Notes: generated from the sequence alone by a model not told the origin. 34,529 bases of DNA from Roseburia hominis (GCF_021531695.1 NZ_JADYUI010000026.1:1-34529), one strand, 5' to 3'. Shown: positions 7,960-15,717, numbered from the stretch's first letter. Made by a program: numbers and translations.

Positions 7960-9093
7960 ATGAGTATAAATTTTCGATACCTCAGTGAAGAAGATATGAT
8001 AAAAGCAGGTGTAAAAGACATGCATAACTGTGTACTTGCCTGTGAAGAAGCTTATGAATTGATTGGAAAAGGCGACTATATTATGGGAGGAGAATTACAT
8101 AATTCTCATGGTATTTCTCTGACATTTCCGGATGAACCAAAATTTCCGGGTATGCCGAAAAATGCACCGGATCGCAGATTTTATGCAATGCCGGCTTATT
8201 TAGGCGGAGAGTTTCATATGTGTGGAGAAAAATGGTATGGCTCTAACATTGAAAATCCAAAGAGACAGCTTCCACGTTCTATTTTAATGCTTACGTTGAA
8301 TGATCCGGATACCGGAGCACCGGTGGCATATATGTCTGCAAATATTTTAAGTGCAATGCGTACCGGAGCAGTACCTGGTGTTGCAGCAAAATATCTGGCA
8401 AAAGAAGATGCAAAGGTTGTTACATTAGTGGGTCCCGGCGTAATTAACAGAACGGCATTAATGGCATTTCTGGATGTGCGTCCGACCATTGATACGGTAA
8501 AATTAAAAGGTCGTGGAAAAGAAAGTTTACAGAGAATGTCTGATTTTATTAAAGAAAACTATCCACAGGTAAAAAATGTAATTATTTGTGACTCTATGGA
8601 TGAAGCAATTGCAGATTCAGATATCGTAAGCATGGGTACTTCCGGTGCCGATCCGGAAGTAAACAGTAAGTATTTAAAAGATGGAGTTTTATTCTTAGGT
8701 TCCTCCAGATTTAAAATGGATGATGACTTTTTGTTGAATCGATGTCAGGCAGTTGTGGATAACTGGGGCGTTTACGAGAGCAATTTGTTAGAACGTGGCA
8801 GTAAGTTCCCTCCAAATGGTTTCAGACACAATGATGGTGGTGGAAACCGATTACTGGGCATGTATTTCCTTGATTATGTTCATGAAGGCTTAAAGAAAAG
8901 AGAAGATATCTGGAATATGTCAGATGTGATTGCCGGAAAAGTAAAAAGAACTTCGCCGGATCAGTCTTTTGCCTGTGCCTGCTATGGTATGCCGGTATGG
9001 GATGTGGCATGGGGCACGAAGGTTTTAAGAAATGCGGAAAAAAATGATGTTGGTACAGTATTAAAACTTTGGGATGTGCCGGATATGTATTAA
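7960..9093 (+). CDS. Ornithine cyclodeaminase/mu-crystallin family protein
   Basis: A 377-residue NAD(P)-binding protein of the ornithine cyclodeaminase/mu-crystallin/imine reductase family. KWYGSN (91-96), LPRSILMLTLND, MRTGAVPGVAAKYLA (133-147) and the nucleotide loop VGPGVINR (157-164) fit the fold. Members deaminate ornithine to proline, or reduce or form imines and N-alkyl amino acids. From memory and unverified, some database entries for such clostridial proteins carry the name tyramine oxidase subunit B, so it may be part of the oxidase. It lies between the Fe-S/FAD genes and the DAO-type subunit, the gene order of opine catabolic clusters. AGGAGG precedes the start. The exact reaction is unknown. 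Confidence 0.8.
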   Translation: MSINFRYLSEEDMIKAGVKDMHNCVLACEEAYELIGKGDYIMGGELHNSHGISLTFPDEPKFPGMPKNAPDRRFYAMPAYLGGEFHMCGEKWYGSNIENPKRQLPRSILMLTLNDPDTGAPVAYMSANILSAMRTGAVPGVAAKYLAKEDAKVVTLVGPGVINRTALMAFLDVRPTIDTVKLKGRGKESLQRMSDFIKENYPQVKNVIICDSMDEAIADSDIVSMGTSGADPEVNSKYLKDGVLFLGSSRFKMDDDFLLNRCQAVVDNWGVYESNLLERGSKFPPNGFRHNDGGGNRLLGMYFLDYVHEGLKKREDIWNMSDVIAGKVKRTSPDQSFACACYGMPVWDVAWGTKVLRNAEKNDVGTVLKLWDVPDMY

Positions 9094-9097
9094 AAAA

Positions 9098-9160
9098 CGA
9101 TTCAGTACATTCACAGTTACTGAAATGAAACGTATTTTACGCGCATGAAGGCGCAGAAAT
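9098..9160. repeat. Intergenic hairpins between the ocd-like and DAO-type genes
   Basis: TTCAGT and ACTGAA form a short stem (about 9103-9126), followed by GCGC-loop-GCGC near 9142-9156. No T-tract follows, so neither is a convincing terminator. The cluster is probably transcribed through this 76-base spacer. Confidence 0.3.
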
Positions 9161-9169
9161 GAGGGAAAT

Positions 9170-10297
9170 ATGAAAACAACAGCAGATGTGATTGTAATAG
9201 GTTCAGGAATTATAGGAAGTGCCACGGCATATTATCTGGCAAAAAATGGTTTAGATGTTATTGTTTTAGAAAAGGATGAAACGATTGGAAATGGAAGCTC
9301 ATCAAGAAATGGTGGCGGAGTCAGACAATCCGGAAGAGATGTGCGTGAACTTCCACTTGCGATGTATTCGGTACGAAATCTCTGGCCAAATCTGGCAGAA
9401 GAACTTGGAATGAGCGTGGAATACCATCAGGACGGAAATCTTCGTCTTGGAAAGACAGAGGCTCACCTTGTGAAATTAAGACAACTGGCAGACAATGCGT
9501 CTGCAGTTGGTCTGGATGTAAGAATGATTGATGCGGATGAAGTGAAAAAAATCTGTCCGTATATGTCAGACGAAGTAATCGGTGCAAGCTGGTGTCCGAC
9601 AGACGGACATGCGAATCCGCTTCTTGCAACGCTTGCATATTATAAAAAGGCAAGACAGTTGGGCGTACAGTATTATAGTGGTGTTACGGTAGAAAAATTA
9701 GGACTGGTCAGAGGAAAAGTAAGAAAAGTGATTACGAATGAGGGAACATTCGAGACAGATATGGTAGTGGTAGCGGCAGGAATCGGAAGCAGGCCGATTT
9801 TGAATTCTGTTGGAATTGATATCCCAATGAATCCAAAGATTGCAGATACGATTGTTACCGAAGCACAGGCTCCAATGTTCTGGCAGATGCTTGGAACGGC
9901 AGCAGCAGACTTTTACGGGCATCAGACGGAACATGGTTCTTTTGTATTTGGTGGCGGTTCCGGTCATGAAGCTTATGCAAAGCATCCGGAACAGATGTAT
10001 AGTACCAGCATTACAGCCTCTTATATTTGCAGGGCAATTGGTGGCTACTTCCCGGCATTGAATGATACAAAAATTGTGCGTACCTGGGCAGGATGTCATG
10101 ATCTTTGTTCAGATGGTGTGCCGGTCATTGATAAGATTGACGAATTAGAAGGTCTTGTAGTTGGATGTGGATTTTCCGGTCATGGTTTTGGAATTGCTCC
10201 GGCGGCAGCTATGGTGCTTTCAGAGCTTGCGATGGGAAAAGAAGCGTCTGTTGATATTTCAGGACTCCGCTATGACAGATTTGTGGCAAAAGCATAG
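9170..10297 (+). CDS. DAO-family FAD-dependent dehydrogenase subunit (HcnC/SoxB/opine oxidase B-like)
   Basis: A 375-residue flavoprotein of the D-amino acid oxidase/glycine oxidase/sarcosine oxidase-beta family, the catalytic subunit that oxidises the C-N bond of an amine or (N-alkyl) amino acid. The FAD loop is VIGSGIIGSATAYYLAKNG (9-27) followed by VIVLEKDETIGNGSSSRNGG; GHANP (around residue 147) and the C-terminal CGFSGHGFGIAPAAA (second FAD contact) are typical. With the [2Fe-2S] and HcnB-like subunits it would form a dye-linked dehydrogenase. GAGGGAA precedes the start. The substrate could be an opine, N-methyl amino acid, D-amino acid, proline derivative or amine; sequence alone does not decide. 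Confidence 0.88.
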   Translation: MKTTADVIVIGSGIIGSATAYYLAKNGLDVIVLEKDETIGNGSSSRNGGGVRQSGRDVRELPLAMYSVRNLWPNLAEELGMSVEYHQDGNLRLGKTEAHLVKLRQLADNASAVGLDVRMIDADEVKKICPYMSDEVIGASWCPTDGHANPLLATLAYYKKARQLGVQYYSGVTVEKLGLVRGKVRKVITNEGTFETDMVVVAAGIGSRPILNSVGIDIPMNPKIADTIVTEAQAPMFWQMLGTAAADFYGHQTEHGSFVFGGGSGHEAYAKHPEQMYSTSITASYICRAIGGYFPALNDTKIVRTWAGCHDLCSDGVPVIDKIDELEGLVVGCGFSGHGFGIAPAAAMVLSELAMGKEASVDISGLRYDRFVAKA

Positions 10298-10353
10298 AAA
10301 TGTTGTATGTTTATGAGTAAATCAATGATTGGGAAAGAGAAGTGAAAAATCAG

Positions 10354-11496
10354 ATGAAAAAGTTAGTCTTAACAAAAGAGGCGTTTGTAATTGGAGAAAA
10401 TGCCCTGGATTATTTAAAAGAAATGAATGCAGAACGTGCGGTAATCGTAACCGGTGGAAAATCTATGTTTTCTACCGGTGTGATTGATAAGGTGACGGAA
10501 TTATTAGAAGAAGGCGGAGCAGAGGTCTTTGTTTATTCCGGAGTCAGCAAAAATCCTACCGTAACACAGGTCGAAGAGGGATTAAGCGTTTTAAGAGAGA
10601 AAAAACCTGATATGGTAGTTGCGGTAGGTGGAGGGTCTCCGCTTGATGCAGCTAAGGTTATGACATTATTTTATGATTTCCCGGAATTTGATTTTTCCAA
10701 CGTATTACAGGCAGATCTTAGTAATTTGAAATTAAAAACAAAGTTTGTGGCAATTCCGTCTACTTCAGGCACTGCATCAGAAGTGACACATGTGGGTGTG
10801 ATTACTTATGAAAAAGAGGAGTACAAGTTTGCAATTCGTTCGGAAGCAATCCGTCCGGATGTGGCAATTCTTGATCCTGCGTTACCGCAAACGCTTCCTT
10901 GTAAGATAGCAGCTGAGACCGGCATGGATGCATTAACGCATGCGTTGGAAGCTTATATTAATAAGACGGGAAATGATTTTACTTATGCGTTGGCGAAAGA
11001 AGCGGCAGAAGGAATCTTAGAATGGCTTCCGGTTTCCGTAAAGACAGGCAGTAAAGAGAGCAGGGAAAAAATGCATAATTTCTCCTGTATGGCAGGAATG
11101 GCATTTTCTAACAGTGGTCTTGGAATGGTACATGGGGTTTCTCATGCATTTGGCGGAAAATATAATTTGGCGCATGGACTTGCAAATGCTATTGTTTTGC
11201 CGTATTCTATGGATTATAACAAAAAAGATAAAGAAGTACGGGAAAAGTATGAGAAGTTATCCCGTATTTTAGGCGGCGATGTGATTGAGAAGGTAAAGGC
11301 ATTGCAAAAGGAATTAGGGATTGCTTCCTGCATGAAAGAAGCAGGAGTAGATGAGGAAAGTTATAAAGCCGATTTTGACTTTTTACTTGAAAATTCAATG
11401 AAAGGTTCTACTGCTGTAAATCCAATTCCGGTACCTGTTTCAGACATGGAAAAATTCTTAGATTGTATTTATTATGGAAAGAAAGTAGAGTTTTAA
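10354..11496 (+). CDS. Iron-containing alcohol dehydrogenase
   Basis: A 380-residue group III (iron-activated) NAD(P)-dependent alcohol dehydrogenase. The nucleotide motif VAVGGGSPLDAAKVM and the metal-binding region TGMDALTHALEAY then GMVHGVSHAFGG and LAHGLANAIVLP carry the expected Asp and His ligands. It likely interconverts an aldehyde and an alcohol, for example acetaldehyde from ethanolamine lyase or the aldehyde left by amine oxidation. The start is uncertain: ATG at 10354 has GAGAAG about 11 bases ahead, while GTG at 10342 would add four residues and has GGAAAG close by. It is 56 bases after the DAO-type gene and presumably cotranscribed. Confidence 0.9.
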   Translation: MKKLVLTKEAFVIGENALDYLKEMNAERAVIVTGGKSMFSTGVIDKVTELLEEGGAEVFVYSGVSKNPTVTQVEEGLSVLREKKPDMVVAVGGGSPLDAAKVMTLFYDFPEFDFSNVLQADLSNLKLKTKFVAIPSTSGTASEVTHVGVITYEKEEYKFAIRSEAIRPDVAILDPALPQTLPCKIAAETGMDALTHALEAYINKTGNDFTYALAKEAAEGILEWLPVSVKTGSKESREKMHNFSCMAGMAFSNSGLGMVHGVSHAFGGKYNLAHGLANAIVLPYSMDYNKKDKEVREKYEKLSRILGGDVIEKVKALQKELGIASCMKEAGVDEESYKADFDFLLENSMKGSTAVNPIPVPVSDMEKFLDCIYYGKKVEF

Positions 11497-11499
11497 ACG

Positions 11500-11553
11500 T
11501 TTATGAGCAAGTAACGAAGCGGATTGCTAATGTCTGCTTAACCTGATTCAGAA
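11500..11553. repeat. Dispersed hairpin element, copy A
   Basis: This 54-base stretch, 3 bases after the alcohol dehydrogenase stop, is about 80 % identical by eye to 15086-15138, which likewise follows a stop codon. AAGCGGA (11517-11523) pairs with TCTGCTT (11533-11539). It is less regular than copy B and lacks a T-tract, so read-through to the next gene is likely. Confidence 0.55.
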
Positions 11554-11588
11554 CCTGCCGTCAAAAAACAAAAAGAAAGGCTGTTACT

Positions 11589-12506
11589 ATGTTATTGTTA
11601 CAACAGATGATGGCATTGTTTTTGATGATGCTGATTGGATATTTATGTGCAAAAATCGGGGCGTTGGATCAGACAGCTTCAAAAAAGATTTCGTGGCTGG
11701 TCGTCAATGTGGGAAATCCTGCGATGATTATTGCATCCGGGATGGATAATGAAAATCCGGTAGAAATGAAAAAAATTTTTCTGGTAATTGGACTTTCTCT
11801 GATTATCTATGCGGTCTTACTGTTACTTTCTGTATTTTTGCCGAAAATACTTGGCGTAAAGAGGGAGAATGATGGTGTTTATCGTGTGATGCTTATCTTT
11901 TCTAATATAGGATTTATGGGACTGCCGTTGCTTTCTGCAATGTATGGTGGAGAATCCTTACTTTATGCGGCGATGTTTTTCTTCCCATTTAATATTTTGA
12001 TTTATACCTATGGCATTCGTGCGATGCAAAAACGAAGTGACAAAAAGGAGAAATTCCAATGGAAAAAGGTGCTTAATATCGGTGTGATTTCGAGTTTCGT
12101 TGCACTTATTATTTATTTTGCGAGAATTCCGATGCCGGATTTCGTAAAAACAACAGTTAATAGTATGAGTGAGATTACGGCACCTTTAAGTATGATGGTA
12201 ATTGGTGCTTCTTTTATGGAATTTAAAATAAAAGAGTTATTTACGGATGTAAGGCTTTTACTTTTTTCATTGATAAAACTTTTGCTTTTGCCGATTGCAG
12301 GAACATGGCTTATCATGCAGTTTGTAACAGATCCTATGATTTGCGGTGTTTGTATGGTGATGCTGGCAACACCGGTTGCGAGTATGGCGGCGATGTTGGC
12401 ACAGCAATATGATGGAAATTATGCCCTGGCAGCCAAAGGCGTGGCACTGACTACGATTTTATCGGTTGTAACGATGCCGGTAGTAGCTGCAGTACTTGGA
12501 TTGTGA
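11589..12506 (+). CDS. AEC-family transporter (auxin efflux carrier/malonate-type)
   Basis: A 305-residue integral membrane protein with about ten hydrophobic helices in two similar halves, typical of AEC carriers. These proteins move organic anions or related small molecules. Landmarks are LIGYLCAKIG near the start, NVGNPAMIIASG in helix 2, FSNIGFMGLPLL near the middle and CMVMLATPVASMAAMLAQQY near the end. AAAGAAAGG precedes the ATG. It ends the collinear cluster: a terminator follows 8 bases after the stop. By position it may export an end product of the oxidation pathway or import a substrate. Confidence 0.88.
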   Translation: MLLLQQMMALFLMMLIGYLCAKIGALDQTASKKISWLVVNVGNPAMIIASGMDNENPVEMKKIFLVIGLSLIIYAVLLLLSVFLPKILGVKRENDGVYRVMLIFSNIGFMGLPLLSAMYGGESLLYAAMFFFPFNILIYTYGIRAMQKRSDKKEKFQWKKVLNIGVISSFVALIIYFARIPMPDFVKTTVNSMSEITAPLSMMVIGASFMEFKIKELFTDVRLLLFSLIKLLLLPIAGTWLIMQFVTDPMICGVCMVMLATPVASMAAMLAQQYDGNYALAAKGVALTTILSVVTMPVVAAVLGL

Positions 12507-12514
12507 AATGAAAG

Positions 12515-12561
12515 TATTCCCCGCCTTTAAGTTGTAGAAACTGAGGTGGGGGAATATTTTT
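12515..12561 (+). terminator. Intrinsic terminator after the AEC transporter gene
   Basis: TATTCCCC-rich 5' arm (12515-12528) and GGTGGGGGAATA 3' arm (12543-12556) form about 12 bp with a bulged G, followed by five T (12557-12561). It marks the end of the importer/oxidoreductase transcript. Its last bases touch the first operator of the next gene. Confidence 0.8.
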
Positions 12562-12575
12562 AGATAAACGTCTAA
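12560..12575. promoter_or_regulatory. Operator copy 1 (MFS/ArsR unit)
   Basis: TTAGATAAACGTCTAA is an inverted repeat (TTAGA / TCTAA) with one central mismatch, 8 bases upstream of the -35 box. It matches the perfect copy at 12644. Confidence 0.65.
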
Positions 12576-12581
12576 AAACAT

Positions 12582-12611
12582 GTTGACAAACATCTAAATA
12601 CAGTTTATGCT
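12582..12611 (+). promoter_or_regulatory. MFS exporter promoter with embedded operator copy 2
   Basis: TTGACA (12583-12588), a 17-base gap and TATGCT (12606-12611) form a strong promoter. GTTGACAAACATCTAA (12582-12597) is a degenerate copy of the operator whose right half AAACATCTAA is identical to copy 3, so a bound repressor would cover the -35 box. Confidence 0.75.
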
Positions 12612-12642
12612 ATACCTATATTTGAAACACATCATAAATATT

Positions 12643-12660
12643 ATTAGATAAACATCTAAT
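12643..12660. promoter_or_regulatory. Operator copy 3, perfect palindrome
   Basis: ATTAGATAAACATCTAAT is a perfect inverted repeat (7+4+7) in the leader just before the AAGGAGG ribosome site. The centres of copies 1-2 and 2-3 are 22 and 62 bp apart, close to 2 and 6 helical turns. Repression probably comes from the ArsR-type regulator encoded in the same unit. Confidence 0.65.
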
Positions 12661-12677
12661 GTTCAAGGAGGTATAGC

Positions 12678-13934
12678 ATGGATAACGTATGTGTAAATGA
12701 AAAAATTGGTTATCGGGATGTTTTTGGTCAAAAGGAATATTTGAAGCTGCTAATTGCAAATTTAATCAGTCGTTTTGGAGACTCCATTGATGCAATTGCA
12801 TTTACCTGGATTGTATATCAGGTTACGGGAAGTGCTTCCTGGTCCGCAATTATTTTTGCGATGAATCGGTTGCCAAGTATTTTTGTGCAGCCTTTTGCAG
12901 GAGCATGGGTGGAAAGAAGAAATAAGAAAAGAATCATGGTGGGAGCTGATTTGATTCGTGGAGTAATCGTTGTTATGCTCGCGGTACTGCTTTATACCAA
13001 TCGGGTGAATGCAGGCATTTTACTGATGTTTACGCTTATTATTTCTTCGGTCGAAGCGTTTTGTCTTCCGGCAACAACGGCGGCAATTCCCAAAATCATT
13101 GACATGAAGTATTATGAATATGCAAGTTCGTTAAACCAGTCATTAAGTACGGTGGTTCAGCTGGTCGGAATGGCTGCGGCAGGAACGATTATTGCAATAT
13201 TTGGTGTCGGGGCAGCAGTTTTAGTAGACGGGGTGACATTCTTTTTGTCTTCCTTTATGATTACATTGGTAAGAATAAAAGAAAAAGATTTGAAGAAGGA
13301 AAAAAATAATTCATCTGCCTATTTTGAAAATTTAAAAGATGGAGTAAAATATTTAAAAGAACAGCCGGTAATTCGCAATTTCTGTCTGATCGCAGTCGCA
13401 GCGAATGGAATTATTGCACCGATTAATTCTTTAGAAGGACCGATGGTGAAAGAATTGTTTGGGCAGGGAGCAGAATTTATGAGTATTTTTGGGATTGCGC
13501 TGACAGTAGGCGTGGGTCTTGGAGCATTGGTGTTTCCTATGCTTAATCAAAAAATAAAAGTGCGTCCTTTGGTAGTAATTAGTGGAATAGCAGTAGGAGC
13601 AGGTGTCTTTTTGATGACGCTTGGACCGCTGGTACAAGAGGTATATTGGGAAATCTTTTTACTTGTTGTAATCGCATCTTTTCTGATTGGTGCAGGGTCG
13701 GGTGTACTGTCTTCTGCGCTTAATGTGCAGCTCATGAAAAAGGTGGAGCCGGATTATCTGGCAAGAACGGTCGCTATCTTTGGCGCAGGGGGAAGTGCAG
13801 CAGAACCGGTTGTTTCATTTTTGACAGGATTTCTTGCACTCTATTTTTCCGTAGGTCAGATTTTTGCGGCCTGTGCGATATTATGTGTGCTATTATTTTT
13901 ATGGATTGAAATAAAAAAGGTGAGAGTGGAATAA
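12678..13934 (+). CDS. MFS transporter, drug-efflux type
   Basis: A 418-residue major facilitator with about twelve membrane helices and the layout of macrolide/multidrug exporters in Firmicutes: NLISRFGDSIDAIAFTWIVY in helix 1, RLPSIFVQPFAG then WVERRNKKRIMVGADLIRG (motif A between helices 2 and 3), and a charged central loop KEKDLKKEKNNSSAYFENLK (about residues 196-215). AAGGAGG lies ahead of the ATG. It is the first gene of an operon with an ArsR-type regulator 15 bases downstream, and the promoter carries three related operators, so expression is probably induced by a toxic ligand. The substrate is unknown. Confidence 0.88.
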   Translation: MDNVCVNEKIGYRDVFGQKEYLKLLIANLISRFGDSIDAIAFTWIVYQVTGSASWSAIIFAMNRLPSIFVQPFAGAWVERRNKKRIMVGADLIRGVIVVMLAVLLYTNRVNAGILLMFTLIISSVEAFCLPATTAAIPKIIDMKYYEYASSLNQSLSTVVQLVGMAAAGTIIAIFGVGAAVLVDGVTFFLSSFMITLVRIKEKDLKKEKNNSSAYFENLKDGVKYLKEQPVIRNFCLIAVAANGIIAPINSLEGPMVKELFGQGAEFMSIFGIALTVGVGLGALVFPMLNQKIKVRPLVVISGIAVGAGVFLMTLGPLVQEVYWEIFLLVVIASFLIGAGSGVLSSALNVQLMKKVEPDYLARTVAIFGAGGSAAEPVVSFLTGFLALYFSVGQIFAACAILCVLLFLWIEIKKVRVE

Positions 13935-13949
13935 AAGTGAGGAAATGTA

Positions 13950-15080
13950 ATGGAGAAGTGCATTATTATTGATAAGGCAGATCTGGTCAGAGAGTCGGTA
14001 GGACTTTTGGTTCATCTGGGAACAAAAAAAGATTTTGAACAATTACAGAAAGAGCTGACAAAGAAATTTAAACTTTCTCATGATTTGTATCGAAAAAAAT
14101 TTGAACTTTTAAAACAAATAGAAAAGGATGCAAAGACAGAATTTAAAAATGATGATGGAGAACTGGAATATTATTTTGGAAAAGAAAACTCGGATGGCAG
14201 TAATATAGGAGAAGTGGCGATTTTATGGACGGATATTTTGTATCGGAATCACAAATCCCTAAAAGAATATAGAGAGCAATTAGACAAGCTGTCAGAAAAA
14301 GAGTATTGTGAAAAATTTGGAAACGCACTTGCCTGTTATAACAGCATTTTGCAGAGCGGGGAAGACTTTCAGTCTTATACGGAACCAATTCAGGTTATAC
14401 GGATTTTGATGCAGATGGAGATAAAGGATGAAACAAAGTGGAAGCTACAGCAGATTTTTCTAAATAAGGAGGAACATTGGAATCGTATTTTTGCTTTATT
14501 AAAAAAGGCAGAGAAAGTGTTGTTACCTTATGAAGAAGAGATGAATGAACTGGCAAAGATTTTTGCTGCATACTATAAAAAAGTATTAAACGATGTTACC
14601 ATTAAGGAACTGGTGAAAAATGCGATTGACGTTACATTGGATGACAATGAACAGGGAACGGTGGTGATTCCAAGTTTTCTTTTGCCCAATTATTTTTCCA
14701 TTATGGCGGATGGAAAGGAGAAGATTGATACTCCATATTACTTAACCATTGGAATTTTGTTTGATGATAAATTTTCAATTTCTATGACATCCTTAAAAGA
14801 AAAAGAAGAAGGTTCCGAGTATATGGCAAAGGTGTTAAAACTTTTAAGTGACAGGAGCAAACTCGAAATACTTTCTTATATTAAAAATAAAAAAGCATAT
14901 GGCAGTGAGCTGGCAAAGCAGTTAAACCTCACCAATGCCACGGTTTCCCATCATATGTCAGGACTGGTCAATGCAGGACTTGTTATTATGGAAAAAGAGG
15001 ACACGAAGATCTATTACAGGGCCAATATAGAAGAAATCAGTGAGGTACTGAATAGTTGCCTTAAATATTTGACAGAGTGA
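13950..15080 (+). CDS. ArsR/SmtB-type regulator with long N-terminal domain
   Basis: A 376-residue protein. The last ~90 residues form a winged helix of ArsR type: YMAKVLKLLSDRSKLEILSY, then KAYGSELAKQLNLTNATVSH and HMSGLVNAGLVIMEK. Classical ArsR proteins are about 100-120 residues, so the preceding ~280 residues, mostly charged helices, form a large extra domain of the kind seen in DUF-type ArsR regulators and presumably sense a ligand. No cysteine metal site of the ArsR or CadC type is seen in the winged helix. The gene follows the MFS exporter by 15 bases with GTGAGG ahead of the ATG. I infer it represses this operon through the TTAGAT-N4-ATCTAA sites. Confidence 0.82.
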   Translation: MEKCIIIDKADLVRESVGLLVHLGTKKDFEQLQKELTKKFKLSHDLYRKKFELLKQIEKDAKTEFKNDDGELEYYFGKENSDGSNIGEVAILWTDILYRNHKSLKEYREQLDKLSEKEYCEKFGNALACYNSILQSGEDFQSYTEPIQVIRILMQMEIKDETKWKLQQIFLNKEEHWNRIFALLKKAEKVLLPYEEEMNELAKIFAAYYKKVLNDVTIKELVKNAIDVTLDDNEQGTVVIPSFLLPNYFSIMADGKEKIDTPYYLTIGILFDDKFSISMTSLKEKEEGSEYMAKVLKLLSDRSKLEILSYIKNKKAYGSELAKQLNLTNATVSHHMSGLVNAGLVIMEKEDTKIYYRANIEEISEVLNSCLKYLTE

Positions 15081-15085
15081 AGCGG

Positions 15086-15138
15086 TTCATGCGCAAGTAG
15101 CAAAGCGGATTGTGAATATCCGCTTTACTCTTGCAGAA
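15086..15138. repeat. Dispersed hairpin element, copy B (likely terminator)
   Basis: AAAGCGGAT (15102-15110) and ATCCGCTTT (15118-15126) pair perfectly, extended by GCAAG (15093-15097) with CTTGC (15130-15134). Six T follow 9 bases later (15144-15149). It resembles 11500-11553 and probably ends the MFS/ArsR transcript. Confidence 0.6.
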
Positions 15139-15148
15139 TGAAATTTTT

Positions 15149-15171
15149 TATGATAACATAGTTTAAAATTA
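15149..15171 (+). promoter_or_regulatory. Possible marR1 promoter -10 and shared 12-mer
   Basis: TATGAT (15149-15154) could be a -10 box; no good -35 is seen. AGTTTAAAATTA (15160-15171) recurs exactly at 15706-15717, after the promoter of the second MarR gene, so it may be part of a shared operator. Confidence 0.4.
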
Positions 15172-15197
15172 AATTAAAAAATGATTGCAGGAAAAAA

Positions 15198-15635
15198 ATG
15201 GATGAACAGTTGGAAGTGGCTTTAAAAGGCGGAGAGTTTAAACGTTTATTTGAAAGTCAGTTTGTAGACATAAAAAAGAGATATGATTTAAAAAAGGTAG
15301 ATATTGAGGTATTGTACTTTTTGTCAAATTGCAACGAGCACAATACCCCCACAGATATTTACAGAAGCTTAAAGTTAAATAGAGGACATGTGTCACAGGC
15401 AATTGATAATTTATGCAGGCGGGAACTCATTATTGCCATTCCGGACAAGGATGACCGGAGATATATGCATTACAAGATCAGTGAGAATGCCGTAGAAATC
15501 ATAAAAGAAATTTCTATTGTAAGAAAAGAACTGGATCAGCAGATATTTAAGGGTATTTCAAAGGAAGAAATGCTTGCTTATAAAAGAACCTCGGAAAAAA
15601 TATGTTCGAATATCCGGGAAATGTTGAAGATGTAA
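15198..15635 (+). CDS. MarR-family transcriptional regulator 1
   Basis: A 145-residue MarR-type winged-helix protein. VDIEVLYFLSNCNEHNTPTD leads into the recognition region LKLNRGHVSQAIDNLCRREL, and the wing carries PDKDDRRYMHYKIS, matching the family DxR signature. Long helices at both ends would form the dimer interface. The ribosome site is weak (GCAGGAAAAAA). It is monocistronic or leads into the next promoter at 15663. The shared 12-mer AGTTTAAAATTA before this gene and the next suggests auto- and cross-regulation. The ligand is unknown. Confidence 0.85.
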   Translation: MDEQLEVALKGGEFKRLFESQFVDIKKRYDLKKVDIEVLYFLSNCNEHNTPTDIYRSLKLNRGHVSQAIDNLCRRELIIAIPDKDDRRYMHYKISENAVEIIKEISIVRKELDQQIFKGISKEEMLAYKRTSEKICSNIREMLKM

Positions 15636-15662
15636 AATAATTCGGGATAATAATAAAATCTA

Positions 15663-15717
15663 TTGACAGTTAGTGAAAAAACAGTATAATACTTTAAAAA
15701 TAAACAGTTTAAAATTA
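15663..15717 (+). promoter_or_regulatory. Consensus promoter of the marR2-citrate synthase unit, with shared 12-mer
   Basis: TTGACA (15663-15668), a 16-base gap and TATAAT (15685-15690) match the sigma-A consensus in both boxes. AGTTTAAAATTA at 15706-15717 repeats the motif before marR1. The leader to the start at 15836 is about 140 bases. Confidence 0.7.

Noticed and set aside
12560-12660. CRISPR-like array
   Set aside because: Three short imperfect copies at unequal distances around a promoter fit operators; there are no uniform spacers or cas genes.
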